Below are positions 39,223 through 55,628 of a DNA stretch of 64,000 nt, piece by piece. The DNA comes from Lethocerus indicus (lineage: Eukaryota > Arthropoda > Insecta > Hemiptera > Belostomatidae): assembly GCA_019843655.1 (NCBI GenBank), contig JACDQD010000006.1:9788034-9852033 (forward strand), given 5' to 3'. The notes under the pieces were generated by a model. The model did no database searches. It had not been told where the DNA came from and worked only from the letters and a program-made list of their open reading frames with translations. Position numbers and translations under genes: made by a program. Numbering within the stretch: position 1 is the stretch's first letter; each line of letters begins with the position of its first letter.

Positions 39223-40323
39223 ATGTCTTTGCAAGGTCTTCCCCCTTTGCCTAAAAGTTTGAGCACAGCAAATTTATCCGAATCAGTCAATGGGGGTAAA
39301 AGGAGTGGGGCCCCACCGACCCTTAAGTTACCCCCTCCGCCACCAGCCCCTAGGCAGCCACCTCCTCCACCTCCAAGAAAGCAAACTAAACTTGATGTCC
39401 AGTTAGCCCGGCTTAGGAAAGAAATGGTTTGATGACATTTGAATTATTAAATTGTATCAATTTTATATAATGAAAAATTATCAATTGTGTTGCACTAATA
39501 GGGGTATTTTTTGTTTACAACATGTAGTATTCCATCTGTTTAAACATATTTTATTATTTTTTTAATCAGAAAGTTTGATAAAATTTCATGTAAACAATAA
39601 AAGTGTTCTCTCTTTAATTTGTCTTTTATTCAGGATTCGCCAGCATCCAATTCATTCACTGGTTTGTTTATTCCTAATGGTTATACAAAGTAATTATTTT
39701 ATGAGTCATACTTAAAATAATAGAATACCTATGTTGTGCTGGGTTATCCACCTTTTAGAGTCCATATTACATCTGGTATAGACCACTCATTTAAAGTACA
39801 AAATTCATTTGTTTCTTTTGAAAATGATCTTGAATTTTGTACTACAGCAGTAGTTTTTATTTGGATTTAGTTCTGAGTAATTTATCTTATTTAAACATAA
39901 CTAATAAATAGTTAAAATGTTTAAAATGTATTTTCAAGTATAAACATAAAATTTTTTATTCTGTTTGAATACTCTTCCTTAAACATTGGCAAATATAATA
40001 CTTTTTTATGAACATAATCACTTTCATGTAGTTATCATGTAATAATTGATTTAATAAATAATTATCCTGATTTAATCATGTTCTGTTGATAACAGTACAG
40101 TTTAAGAGAGCTTGATCTTTCGCTGTTGTCACAACTGTGGTCCCTCAATGAAGCAATTCAAGAGTTCAGGGCATTGCAGGAAATGTTGTCACCAAATTCT
40201 CCTTCATCTGATGTTGACGATGATGCCATTTACTCTAATCTCCCACCTCTCCGTGAACAGGCTGGCTACGCCCTTTCAAGCAGTTCATCTAGGTCTAGCA
40301 ACAACGGTTTCACAGAGCTGTGA
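39223..40323 (+). CDS. FAM89 / leucine repeat adaptor protein 25-like
   Basis: Exons 39223-39426 and 40096-40323 give 143 residues. The N-terminus has GLPPLPKSLS, typical of FAM89A/B. Two polyproline runs follow at about residues 36-52, then LARLRKEM, then after the intron SLRELDLSLLSQLWSLNEAI, the family's most conserved block (mammalian version from memory: LRREMVGLRQLDMSLL). The tail is serine- and acid-rich. Mammalian FAM89B (LRAP25) is an adaptor linking MRCK to LIMK1 at lamellipodial actin; the insect role is inferred only. The ATG is the first after an acceptor at 39217, and an ATG at 39205 lies in the intron. It follows ANAPC11 too closely for an obvious separate promoter. Confidence 0.88.
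39634..39689 (+). CDS. Candidate alternative cassette exon of the FAM89-like gene
   Basis: A pyrimidine-rich acceptor, 56 open bases (DSPASNSFTGLFIPNGYT plus two bases) and a GTAATT donor. Its phase fits exon 1, and it would stay in frame with the last exon only if that exon starts at the second of two acceptors (40101 rather than 40096). The short isoform without it better matches the family spacing, so this is optional at best. Confidence 0.3.
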
Positions 40324-40879
40324 ATCTTGTCTTTTGATTCCAATGAATTTTGTAAGCTCTATGTGTTTCTTAGTTTGAGTTGAAGTGAAATTCTATTTAG
40401 TGATATTTAATAATGGACAGTTTGTGAAGTATTGTATATTCAGATTTTTAAATTGTCTAACATAATAATTGATTATCTAATTGTATTATGAATTAAGATT
40501 TGCATTTTCCCATCTACCTCCAGTTAATGAGTTTTTGTTTCTTTGAAGGTTTTACTTGAATTGTAAATTAAGTTTGAAAAATAATGATCAATATGTATTT
40601 CCCTTTGTTACCATATAATGATTACCAGTATTTGTAGTTATTGCACATATTCCTCATTTCTTAACAGCCATATTGAGAGTGACAAGCACATTACATAATT
40701 TACATGTCATATCATTAAGGAATAGTACCTTTATAATGTTGCATATTTAAATTATTGTAACAATTATACATAAACTAAGTCTTACAGAATTGCTCATTAG
40801 AGTGTATGTGTTAGTTTTACAGAATATATTTTTTTAGCTTTTGTCAGCTAAGTTTAGATTGATTAGAATAATTCTTGCC

Positions 40880-40968
40880 AATAAATAGAAGCATTCCATA
40901 TTTAGATTGTTTTATTTGAATGTGTAGCACAATTGAAGCAATATGTACTTAATATAAGGATTAATAAA
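40880..40968 (+). other. Poly(A) signals of the ANAPC11-FAM89 transcript
   Basis: AATAAA at 40880-40885 and 40963-40968, 560-640 bases after the FAM89-like stop, with T-rich DNA after them. They are the first strong signals after the ORF. Confidence 0.5.
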
Positions 40969-40985
40969 GTTCTTTTGTAGCTAGG

Positions 40986-41580
40986 AGAAATAATACACTT
41001 GTAGATATCAATGAGACTTTCTTATTGTAGATGAATGCATGAGGTACTATTGTGACAGTCATCTATAATATTAAGAATTACATGAACATTTTTTTCTGTC
41101 ACTGATTTATATATGCACGTGGATATTGAATTATTGTCAATAGTGGTAAGTTTTAATTTTCATTGTGTGCTATGAATTAATACCATTAATAATACTTTTT
41201 TATGGGGAGAAGGTAATGAGTATTATAGGTATTTCTTTCATTTCAGTTATGAATGTGTTAAGTAATTGAAGGGTTGAACTTGGCCCAATTTTTGACCCAC
41301 ATAAGATTCCTTCCATCATGAAATATTATGTTAATTGGTATTATGAATTTGGAAACTCGATACATTTATGCGATACCCGTTTCTAATCATATAAAAATAC
41401 CGATGGCCCATACAACTAAGAAAAATGTCAGATTTAATCAGGTTTGGGAGGGGTGAGAGCGCACCTGCCAGCTAGCATTCCATATCCGTCCTTGCGACTG
41501 TTGTGTTGGTACCCCTGGAAAGCAATGTGATTGTGAAGTTCACAGCCAAGTGGGTTAGGAATGTGCGAGTGAACTCGTTG
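40986..41580. other. Spacer and CCDC85 promoter region
   Basis: AT-rich DNA gives way at about 41.43 kb to GC-richer, CpG-containing sequence just before the CCDC85 5' exon, as expected for an unmethylated promoter inside a CpG-poor domain. The transcription start is not placed. Confidence 0.4.
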
Positions 41581-41614
41581 ACATATTTTCAAAGATATCG
41601 TTCCGAGTTTTATA

Positions 41615-41931
41615 ATGGTAAGTGACGTTCTCTCGTCCAGATCGCACGGACAATACCTAAAGTTGATTGTTGACGCTCGTTTACACCTACCGGTTGGATC
41701 CCGTATTCTATGAACTATTTATTGCGCCTCAGGCACGTAAAACTTCGCTAGAGTAACGGTACCAAAACACTCGCACATTTTTCGACTGACCTCCGCGTCG
41801 TCTATTCGCCTGGTTCTGACTTTTAATTCATCGCCATGAATGTGACATTTCAGCCCGTTGTCATCGATACGCACCTTGGGTCGGCCGGATACGTCAGTGT
41901 CAAATGCGAACAGCGTTCAACGGAAGGATAG
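41615..41931 (+). promoter_or_regulatory. Intron-interrupted upstream ORF of CCDC85
   Basis: An ATG at 41615-41617 is immediately followed by a GTAAGT donor; the acceptor is at 41853. Spliced, it reads 26 codons and stops at 41929-41931, 16 bases before the main ATG at 41948. In the main ORF's frame the first exon has a stop directly before the junction, so the main start is 41948. An upstream ORF so placed would be expected to reduce or regulate translation. Confidence 0.5.
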
Positions 41932-41947
41932 ACCAACTCTTGATAAC

Positions 41948-47349
<5,402 letters not shown>

Positions 47350-47780
47350 ATGAAAGAGAAATCAAAAATATCCAGTGAATCCAGTATCTCAACAAAGTTC
47401 CTACTTGGTGCCTGAAATTTTTTTAACACAGTGGTTTACTTCTAGTATACCTACAATTGTGGTAAAAAGAGAATAGTCCATTGTTTGATGAATCAGTATT
47501 CAAAAAACCTGTTTCTTTTATTTTTCAGTTACATTCAGCATTTTCTGTATCACTCTTTTGTCCATACTTACATTTTGTATGTATTTGTTATTAATTTAAT
47601 ATTTTTTTTTGTATATTTGTACATATTTTTAGGAGGGATGAGGAAGTGTGTTAAATTAGAGGTATTGTTGTGCATAATACATTCATAGTGCCTTCTTGTA
47701 TTATAATTCTTGGTTATTAAAGTTTAAATTGTAAGGCTTAATGAAAGCTGTTCCCACCTAATAACTTTTGTACCTCCATA

Positions 47781-47812
47781 TTTATTTAATTAAATTACTA
47801 TACTAAAATAAA
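47781..47812. other. Opposed poly(A) signals of CCDC85 (+) and ANKS3-like (-)
   Basis: AATAAA on the + strand at 47807-47812 and on the - strand at 47781-47786. If both are used, the two convergent transcripts overlap at their 3' ends by some tens of bases. An ATTAAA at 47716 on the + strand is an alternative. Confidence 0.45.
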
Positions 47813-47937
47813 TATAAGAAAGTAATATATTTTTACAAAAGTAACACATTATTTATTGTAATTAATATTGTTCATGTACATCATTCCTTTTTTCTTGTTA
47901 AAATGTATATTAAAAGGATATTTACATGTTTTTATCA

Positions 47938-48529
47938 TCACGGTTCATTTATTTTACCTTTCATTTGACCACTGTACCTTTTGTAGAACGGTTTCAGTTG
48001 AGCAATTAACATTGACATTTTCCTCCTTGGACCAAAAAGCCTGCAATTATGAACAAATATTAATGTTATTACTTTATAATTATTTCATAATTTGTAATTA
48101 TTTATTGTTTTACCTTATGCCTATGTTTTTCATATCTTCTTCTGTCATTTCCATGAATTTGTCAATGTCTATTGAATTTTTTTGGAAATATTCTAAATAT
48201 TTTTCTAGTCCAAGTTCAGTTAGAAGTTTCTTTAAGTCTGGAAATGCTGGAAATTTAATTTATGGTAAGTATTCTGTTATATTTCTTATGTTGTATTAAA
48301 TATATTATATAAATATTTGTACAAATTATAATGTTTCATATTATATTAGGAAAGTTGGAGGAGTGCAGTTGCTAATGGGAAAGGAAGAAAGAAGGTTTTT
48401 TCACACTTCTGTCAAGAGTCAGGCTTATGGAAAGAAACCAGCATAAACATACATGGTAAGTTTTAACAATGTATTAGGCATAATGAGCATGTAGGATGTT
48501 TATTGACTTTAAAAAATATATAGAACACG

Positions 48530-48583
<54 letters not shown>

Positions 48584-51500
48584 GTCACATTTTTAGTTGA
48601 GTAGAGTAGTGAATGGTCATGAATTCTAATTTTTACAGGTTTTATGTTCTTCACTTTTTGTTCACCTTATAGTATTAATTTATATTTAAGTGGTAGTTCA
48701 TTCATGAACTAGCATTAACCCAGACACATTCCAAATATTAAGTTCCATTATTTACTAGATATTTACCGTATTTATCTATTAATGCAACTACTTGTAAATG
48801 CCCACATTGATCAGCCCAATCCCTAGCAGATTTCCCATCATGTCCAGTTAATGTTATATCGGCTTCATACAGAATTAATAGTTTAGCAATAACAGTGTAC
48901 CCTCTTTTAGCCGCCAACATCAATGGAGATAAGCCTTTAGCTCTAGAAAGTAGACATAGGCGAATTAATATTAAGATGTCTAAATGTAATTGTTTATACT
49001 TTTGAAATAAGTAAGAGAGTAATATTTTATTACTCACATAACATTGGGATCGGCGCCTTTTTTTAGCAAAAATTCTGCAGCCCCTTCTTGAGCAAACTCT
49101 ACAGCATAAAAAAGAGCAGTTTGCCCCTGCATATCAGTCTCTTCCAGTAAACATTCCTAAAAATAAATATCGCGTAATCGGTTTCTCAACTATACTATCA
49201 AATTTTGAAGTTTGTTGAATACGGTTAGCAAAGATCGAATGCCTACACGTAACGAAAATGTTACGTTCGCCAAGTTTAAAATTTTTAAATTATTACATCG
49301 TAAATACAAGACATTTTTTATGGTATCTAAAAATATTTTAGTGTAGAGCCACAAAGCCAGGCGTGAGGAAATTGGCAAGTGATGTTGCTACGCGACTAGT
49401 AACGAAGGTCACCACGCTTGGGAGACCGCCTCCATTATGAGTCGTCTCCCAGTAGATCCCACCCAAAGCATTTTTCTCTGTTTATCAGAACAAGTATAAT
49501 ATTTATCCCATTGTAGGTTGTACGATGTTAGCGTAGTTTTCTGGGTTCGGAACGATACTGGGTAGCGCAGATAGCGCTGCAGTTCCCGTGTCATGTTCCC
49601 AACATTGGCCACGAGGTATGGCGTCCTCGTGGAAGCCCTTTCTCGAAGTTTTTGTAAATTAACGTTCGACCGGGGGGAAAAGTACGGCCCGACGAAACCG
49701 GATCAGGGAGGGCCGCGCAAGTGCGGATATACCCAAAAGGAAAGAATGGGAGGGGAGAGGGGATGAGTGAGTGTAATGGGTGGGAGGGAATAGAAGAACG
49801 AGGGAGGCGAAAAGGCGATAAAGGAGCCGGGAAGGTGGAGAGGACGAGAGAGGGCGTCGCTCGGACAAGCGCCCCGGCTTTTGGAGGGGAGACTACCGGA
49901 ATATCGGCAACAGTAACTGTGCTCTCCGATCTCCAGGAAACTGGCCTGCGTTCCCCTTCAGCACAACTTACAAGTTGAATAACTAAATTGAGAACAATAC
50001 CTCTTTGTACCATCCTGACGTTATTACGCGCTCTGTGGCTATGTCTGACGCTTGATCCTGCATCCGATCTTTCTGTGTCCTTATGAATTGAAATGTATGT
50101 ATTCTGTTGGCGTTTATCTGACTGGGCGGTAGGTTTTGACTTAGCCATGTTTTGAATTTCTATTGCTTTTACTATTGAATACATTTACCGAGCTTCGAGT
50201 CTAATTGCTAGGTCTATTTCTAAGCAAATAGCTATAATAAGCAAATATAAGATATAGCATAGGAATTGAAGATGGTAAGTTCGGTTTTCGCTTAAAATCT
50301 TTGCCTACTTTTTTAAATTTCCGTTCAATATATCCGCATGAAGAGAATGCACAATATTCTTATGGATAACTAATTTTATAGGTGTACATGTACTGGAAAT
50401 TTGGCCTTGAGTCATTCGTTCGCAAAAAATAAAATACATGAGCCTATATAAGGCCTAGGTAAGTTACCAAGTTAAAAAAAGTTTCAATCGTGAAAGGAGT
50501 CATTATGGGAAGCTAGTAATAAAGCAAATATTATCGACGTGGTATACATTTGGTATATTGAAATCGTCTGTACCTCATTCTGTTCTGAAGATTTGTAATA
50601 AGAATAATATAGCAATAACTAAAACATCTGGTCATTTCGATTTTTAATTGGTAATTAATTTCACACATTTATTCGGACCTAAGAAGGAATCTAATTTCAC
50701 GATTTACGTGGCTTACCTTGAGATTTTTCTTCTTAACATAATATTTTTAAAAGTTACATTGGGTAGATAGCTGCGACTAAAGAAAAAGATAACACTTAGG
50801 TTGTTTGCCCAGATACTAGTGTGGAGGAAAGATAAGAAGGCTTGAAGTCCAGCCACTAGAACGTGTACCATACTCAACAATTTATTGATGATAATTTAAT
50901 TACGGGTTCTAACCCAGTTTTAATATTTTTGAGTCTTTCCGTATGCCGTATTCCTTTGATTAAAACAACTGAAGAATTATGATGTTGAAGACCCAAAACA
51001 AATATTACTTCTCTTATGCAAGTTTGGAGGCTCCTCATTAGGAAAGTAAGTATCTTTATTTCCCGTTGGTTCTGTATTATAGGTTCACGTTTGGTTGTGT
51101 GCTGTCGTATTCCAGATACGTCTCATGCAGTATTACAAATATGATCTTATTCCTGTTCCAGGAAATCGTTCTTTTTATAGTCAGTGATCTCTTTCGTTAT
51201 ATTTGAAGTTCTCAAGTTAATTTTATTATTTGCATACCTCAATAATAACAATAAAAGTATACTAGGAGATCAGCGAATTTATTGTGATAGAAAAGTATAT
51301 TTATATATTATCCCCACCTCAATACTTTTGGAGGAATAGCCTAAATTTAATTAGGGAAGAATATTATTAAACACATTTTTTATATGTTACACAAACATAT
51401 ATGTTGTGCGTTCTAAGAAATATATGAAGGTCTTAACAAAAACCGTAATTTGGGTTGCAACACTGTGAAACTAACGGTCCAAGCCCGTTCTGGCCACGTG

Positions 51501-51586
51501 GTGGGCTCAGCACGTTAGCGTATCACCAGTCGCGGATTTCTGATTAGCCGAGATGTGAACGCCTAAATAGTATATATATATATATA

Positions 51587-51659
<73 letters not shown>

Positions 51660-54600
51660 TTTGTACATATATCCAATTGTTATAGAATATCGAAATGATT
51701 AGTTCTATTTTAACTGACTGACAGTGTAGGAAATATTAACCAAAACAATTCTTTGAAATGTGTTAGAGGAATATTGAAAATGATAATAAAAATAAAAACT
51801 GATGAACTGGAAATAAACTGATTTGGGCTGACATTGTAGGACCAAACTCTGATTTCAGTACGTATTATGTGCTAACATGTACTGGACAGGGAACTTTTAT
51901 AAAGCAGAACGAGAAATGCTCTCATCGCGGTAAAAAAGAGTGGGAACCGCGTGCAGTCACTGTTGTACTATGCTGCTGATGCGCAGCGTATCTACGAAGT
52001 AGAAGTGTTTTTCTTCTTTGAACTTCATTCGAGAATGGGATAAGGACAACTTCGGTAGTATGTCGAATGGCATGTAGTTCAAAGTGATACAGTGTTTACT
52101 TTTATAAACATATTAACAGCATTAATATAAATGCAATGCTTAGGAGGATAAATATTAGATTATCTATTGGGAAAATAAATTGTACCGAAAGATATTACAG
52201 GCACTTTTTAGAAATTAACGCGGCTATTATTGGTTAGTAGAGCTTCCTCAGTTTCTGGAAACTAGGGACTGTCAAATTTATTCTATTTAAACATGCTATA
52301 TCTTTCTGGGGGGTGGGAATTTTTAGTATAACTCATTTTTAATTATTAACTACCGGGTTTAACCTCCCCTAGAATGCAGACCAGGTAGAGGATAGGCTGG
52401 AAAAGTCTTATGTTGGGCGTGGGTGCCGGTGGGACCGGTACACCTTGGCGCCGGTTCGCCCCACCACCGACCCCGCCGATGCTTTCCCAGCCCTCGCCTC
52501 CGCTCATTCCTCATCCCCACTTTTACCCTCTCCCTACTTCCGGATGCGAGGAATCAACGAGGAAAAAACACCGGAAGCGAATAATAGATTCTCACGTAAG
52601 AATCCTGGCCCTCGACACGGGTCGAGTGGTCGGTAGAAGTGCACCGAAAGAAAGAGAGGTTTTCAAAATTATTCGGTCGCGATAGCGTTCGCTAGTAATA
52701 CATTGCTTGAATAATCATTCTTTTAAAATATCGCGCAGTACCCCCTTGACGTTACATTCCGAAGTAAAGTTACAACATGGGTCCATTATGAAGCGAGAAA
52801 ATTATGGAACTAAAATCCAGTTTCATTCCCGTAAAATCCCAATTCCCCCGCTATTGTTTATGCTTTAAATATTTATCGTAAAATATGCCGACGTTCTTTT
52901 ATTGGCGTACTCGGGGTATTTCTGAGAACGGCGATAAGAAATTGACGACTATAAGACTTTTTTTTCTGCGCGTTGCCCGAAGCTCGGACTTTTCAGAGTG
53001 GCAGTGTGTCCCACGAGGCCAGGACATGACGCCATGGAGAAATAAACGGAACAGGTTCGGGGGCCGGTAGCCTAAAAACCCGAGCGGCCTTATTTTCGTT
53101 TCCATCTCGGCACAGTTAGGCCCGCCGACCTTGTTGGATTTACAGTGGTTTTGTATTATAATTTATTTATTTGGGGACCGCTGTAGTAACACCGAGAGTG
53201 TCGGGAACTGGATTCTAGGTTAGCCTGGGATAGCCTAGAAAAGGATTTCAGACCGGCAGTTAGTTCCACGCGGTGAATTGTAGTACCCGTTTTGCTTTGA
53301 TCTGCCAGTAAAATCAAATTTATTTGTACTTGCCAGGCATTAAGATTAAAGCATAACGAACTATGCTTTGATAATTTCCGTAATGCTTATTGGGTAAGCA
53401 TTAAGTATTATATTTTCCTGTAAATAGCTTTTATTTCTGGAAAGTCAGTGTCTTAATGTTAAATACTAATTTTAGGTACTCTTATGCCAAAAATAATGAA
53501 GATTGATTCAGTAAATGTCTATTAATAATTTATAATTAATTAAAATATGTTTAATACTCGAATCTGATACTGAAATAATGTATTGTTACTAATAACTATA
53601 AACCTTTATTACTGTTCTCAATAAGGGGACAAACATAGTGAATGGATCTATGCCGTACATCGAACACCATAATGTTCCATTTTATTGGGCTTGTTGAAAG
53701 CGTGCCGGTTACTATAGAGAGGGAGCGAGTGACTATTGAATACACTGTCTATAGCTGTTCATCGATCAATGGGGCTACAATTCAACGACGCTCTTCGATT
53801 CCGCCTCCGTATTCATGAAATTACGAGCTGCTAATAATTAACAGCTTTTAATTTTCACCATTCAAAAAGAAATCTGCCAGTATATAGGTCGATAATAAAT
53901 TTGATGATACTATAATTTTTATTTTATTGCGCGATCAGCCCGGTTTTAATTCCCTGTTGTATTGTAAAAGATACTTTTGTAACAAACTTCGTGGGAATCG
54001 TTCAGGCTTTAGTGATTTCACGGATCCGAGGCTAGAACAACGACCGAGCAGAAAGGGACGCTTCCTAACACCGAGTTTAGGTTAGAAGCAAAGACCGTTA
54101 ATGGCGGCCCAATTTCTGGGTTGCCTCTTCTAATCGGGTCTACACTTCACTATCATGAGCCCTAACATGTCCCCTCTGGATTTTCAGATATAACTCCTCG
54201 AAAGCGAAAATTACTTCTCTGTCGTTTTAACATTTTTCAGAATAGAGACTGCAAATTTAAATATGTCGTTACATGTGACAGTTGTTATTCGGATGAAAAT
54301 GTCCGCGTCGTATTCCTTGCAGTAATGAAAGTGAAATTATGCTGCGGTGTTAATTGGTTATAAAAAAAGTGTCTTATCTTCTTTAATATTTTGCATTAAA
54401 ATTTTACACCTGGGGTTATTTAATTCTTTTTTGTTTTCAGTATACAAGCGTAATTTGAATTCAGATTGTTTTGTTTGTTCATTCCTATCCGAGGGTATGT
54501 TATAGCTCCTTGAATTTGTTTGCAGAAACGTTCAATCGTGTATATAAGATTTCAATTTACTTAAAGGTTCAGGTTTTTTATCGTAACTGGGAGATAAAAG

Positions 54601-55628
54601 GGCGGAAAGTATCTGTATATAAGAGGTAGAGATTAGAGTCGGTAGGGGAGAGAAGCGCCGGGTGGCCTGGACCCCTCCGCTCCCCAACTTGGGGTCTCCC
54701 CCACTACAGCAGCACTCAACCCGACGCCCGTTAAAAGTAAAATTTTAGTACATCGACCAAAAGCCCATTTTACTTCCGTTGGACGCCTCGCATTATAATC
54801 TCGAAGGAAGATTATTTCAGCCGTGAATAGATCATATTTCTACATAGTACATACATTAAAACCCGGGACCGACTCTTTCCGTTTTAGTATACCGGACTCA
54901 GAGACCCCGAGCGTAACTTCGCTTGACCGATCTCCCTTAACGAAAAACAATAACGCGTGATAATTAACTTGTTGAATTAGTGCCACCATCATATTCCGTA
55001 AAGCGCGAGGGGTGGGTCTCTTCCCCTGTTTTCATAACGTTGCGTACAGTACTTTAGACAAAGTACTGAGGGAATATTAATCAGTCTTACTATTAATTTC
55101 GCCTCCTATTATCGGACCAACAAGCCCCTCAAGTCTAGTCAGTTTTAAGCTCAATGTGTTATTTCATTACGCGGGTAGACTAATATATAATTAGGCCGTG
55201 ACGATTTCCCGTAGGCCGGCGGGCATTGATTTTCCTAATCGACAAAAAAGAGCACGGATAATAGGGAAAACTACAGATGTGAAGCCATTTCGATGGGGGA
55301 GGCGGCCGGCGGGCCCGCCAAAGGGGTGGTCCCCTCCACCGCAACCGGGTGAAGGGGGCCGCGTAGCTCCCTGTCTAATGTTCGCTTGCCTATAAAACTC
55401 CGAAGGGAAGAAGGGTGAATAAATCTCACGTTGTAGAATAGGTTGAGGAGTTCGAAATCCCCTACGGTGGCTGACATCATGAGGATGTTGGTACCTTCCT
55501 GGGGCGTCTTGAGGTTGGGGTCGGCCCCCGAGGCCAGTAGCGTCTTGGCCGCCTCCAGTCTCAGGTAGCTGCACGCGTACATCAAACCGCTCCATCCCTC
55601 CCAGTTCGTAGAATTCACGTCCTCTCCG
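47938..55628 (-). CDS. ANKS3: Ankyrin repeat and SAM domain protein, ANKS3-like, 5' partial
   Basis: Exons in transcript order: 55430-55628, 49038-49156, 48767-48942, 48114-48246, 47938-48040 (complement). They join in frame to 242 residues plus a partial first codon. Ankyrin repeats cover residues 1 to about 160: NWEGWSGLMYACSY, GTNILMMSATVGDFELL, DMQGQTALFYAVEF, GLSPLMLAAKRGYTVIAKLL, DGKSARDWADQCGHLQVVAL. A SAM domain follows at about 166-226 (LKKLLTELGLEKYLEYF, MTEEDMKNIGI, LFGPRRKMSMLIAQL). Domain order and the GI-LFGPRRKM ending resemble vertebrate ANKS3, a ciliary partner of NPHP/ANKS6 proteins; GASZ (also ankyrin plus SAM) is the alternative. The long linker and C-terminal region known in vertebrates are absent. 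The first ankyrin half and start codon lie upstream and were not found. The first exon here is CpG-rich, the others are not. Confidence 0.85.
48530..48581. repeat. Compound (TA)n(TG)n microsatellite
   Basis: A short TA run continues into about 18 TG units, in the ANKS3-like intron between ankyrin and SAM exons. Confidence 0.95.
49972..50184 (-). CDS. Candidate alternative first exon for the ANKS3-like gene
   Basis: On the - strand an ATG at 50184 opens 71 codons that end at a perfect donor (CTT then GTAAGT, boundary at 49972/49971). The exon ends between codons, and the next ANKS3-like exon (49156) begins between codons, so they can join in frame. The translated segment is basic and hydrophilic (for example MAKSKPTAQSDKRQQ) with no family I recognise. 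It could instead be chance, a 5' UTR exon or part of another gene. Confidence 0.3.
51571..51656. repeat. (TA)n microsatellite, 86 bp
   Basis: TA run with a single C interruption at 51589; the largest microsatellite in the window and able to extrude as a cruciform. Confidence 0.95.

Larger units (their letters stand above)
49157..55429 (-). other. Large ANKS3-like intron (6.3 kb)
   Basis: The intron links the CpG-rich first ankyrin exon to the CpG-poor remainder. It includes a GC-rich segment at 49.65-49.96 kb, an AT-rich middle (50.2-52.3 kb), a GC-rich segment at 52.41-52.64 kb and a long TA repeat. A candidate alternative first exon lies at 49972-50184. Nothing else is recognised. Confidence 0.6.

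Noticed and set aside
49591..50184. Single-exon 197-residue protein on the - strand
   Set aside because: The second half is low-complexity proline/serine sequence from a purine-rich tract, and a perfect splice donor at 49971 makes a short exon more credible than the full frame.
51490..51530. tRNA-like A-box (GGGCTCAGCACGTTAGCG), possible SINE
   Set aside because: No B-box or tRNA fold follows, and no second copy was noticed in the window.
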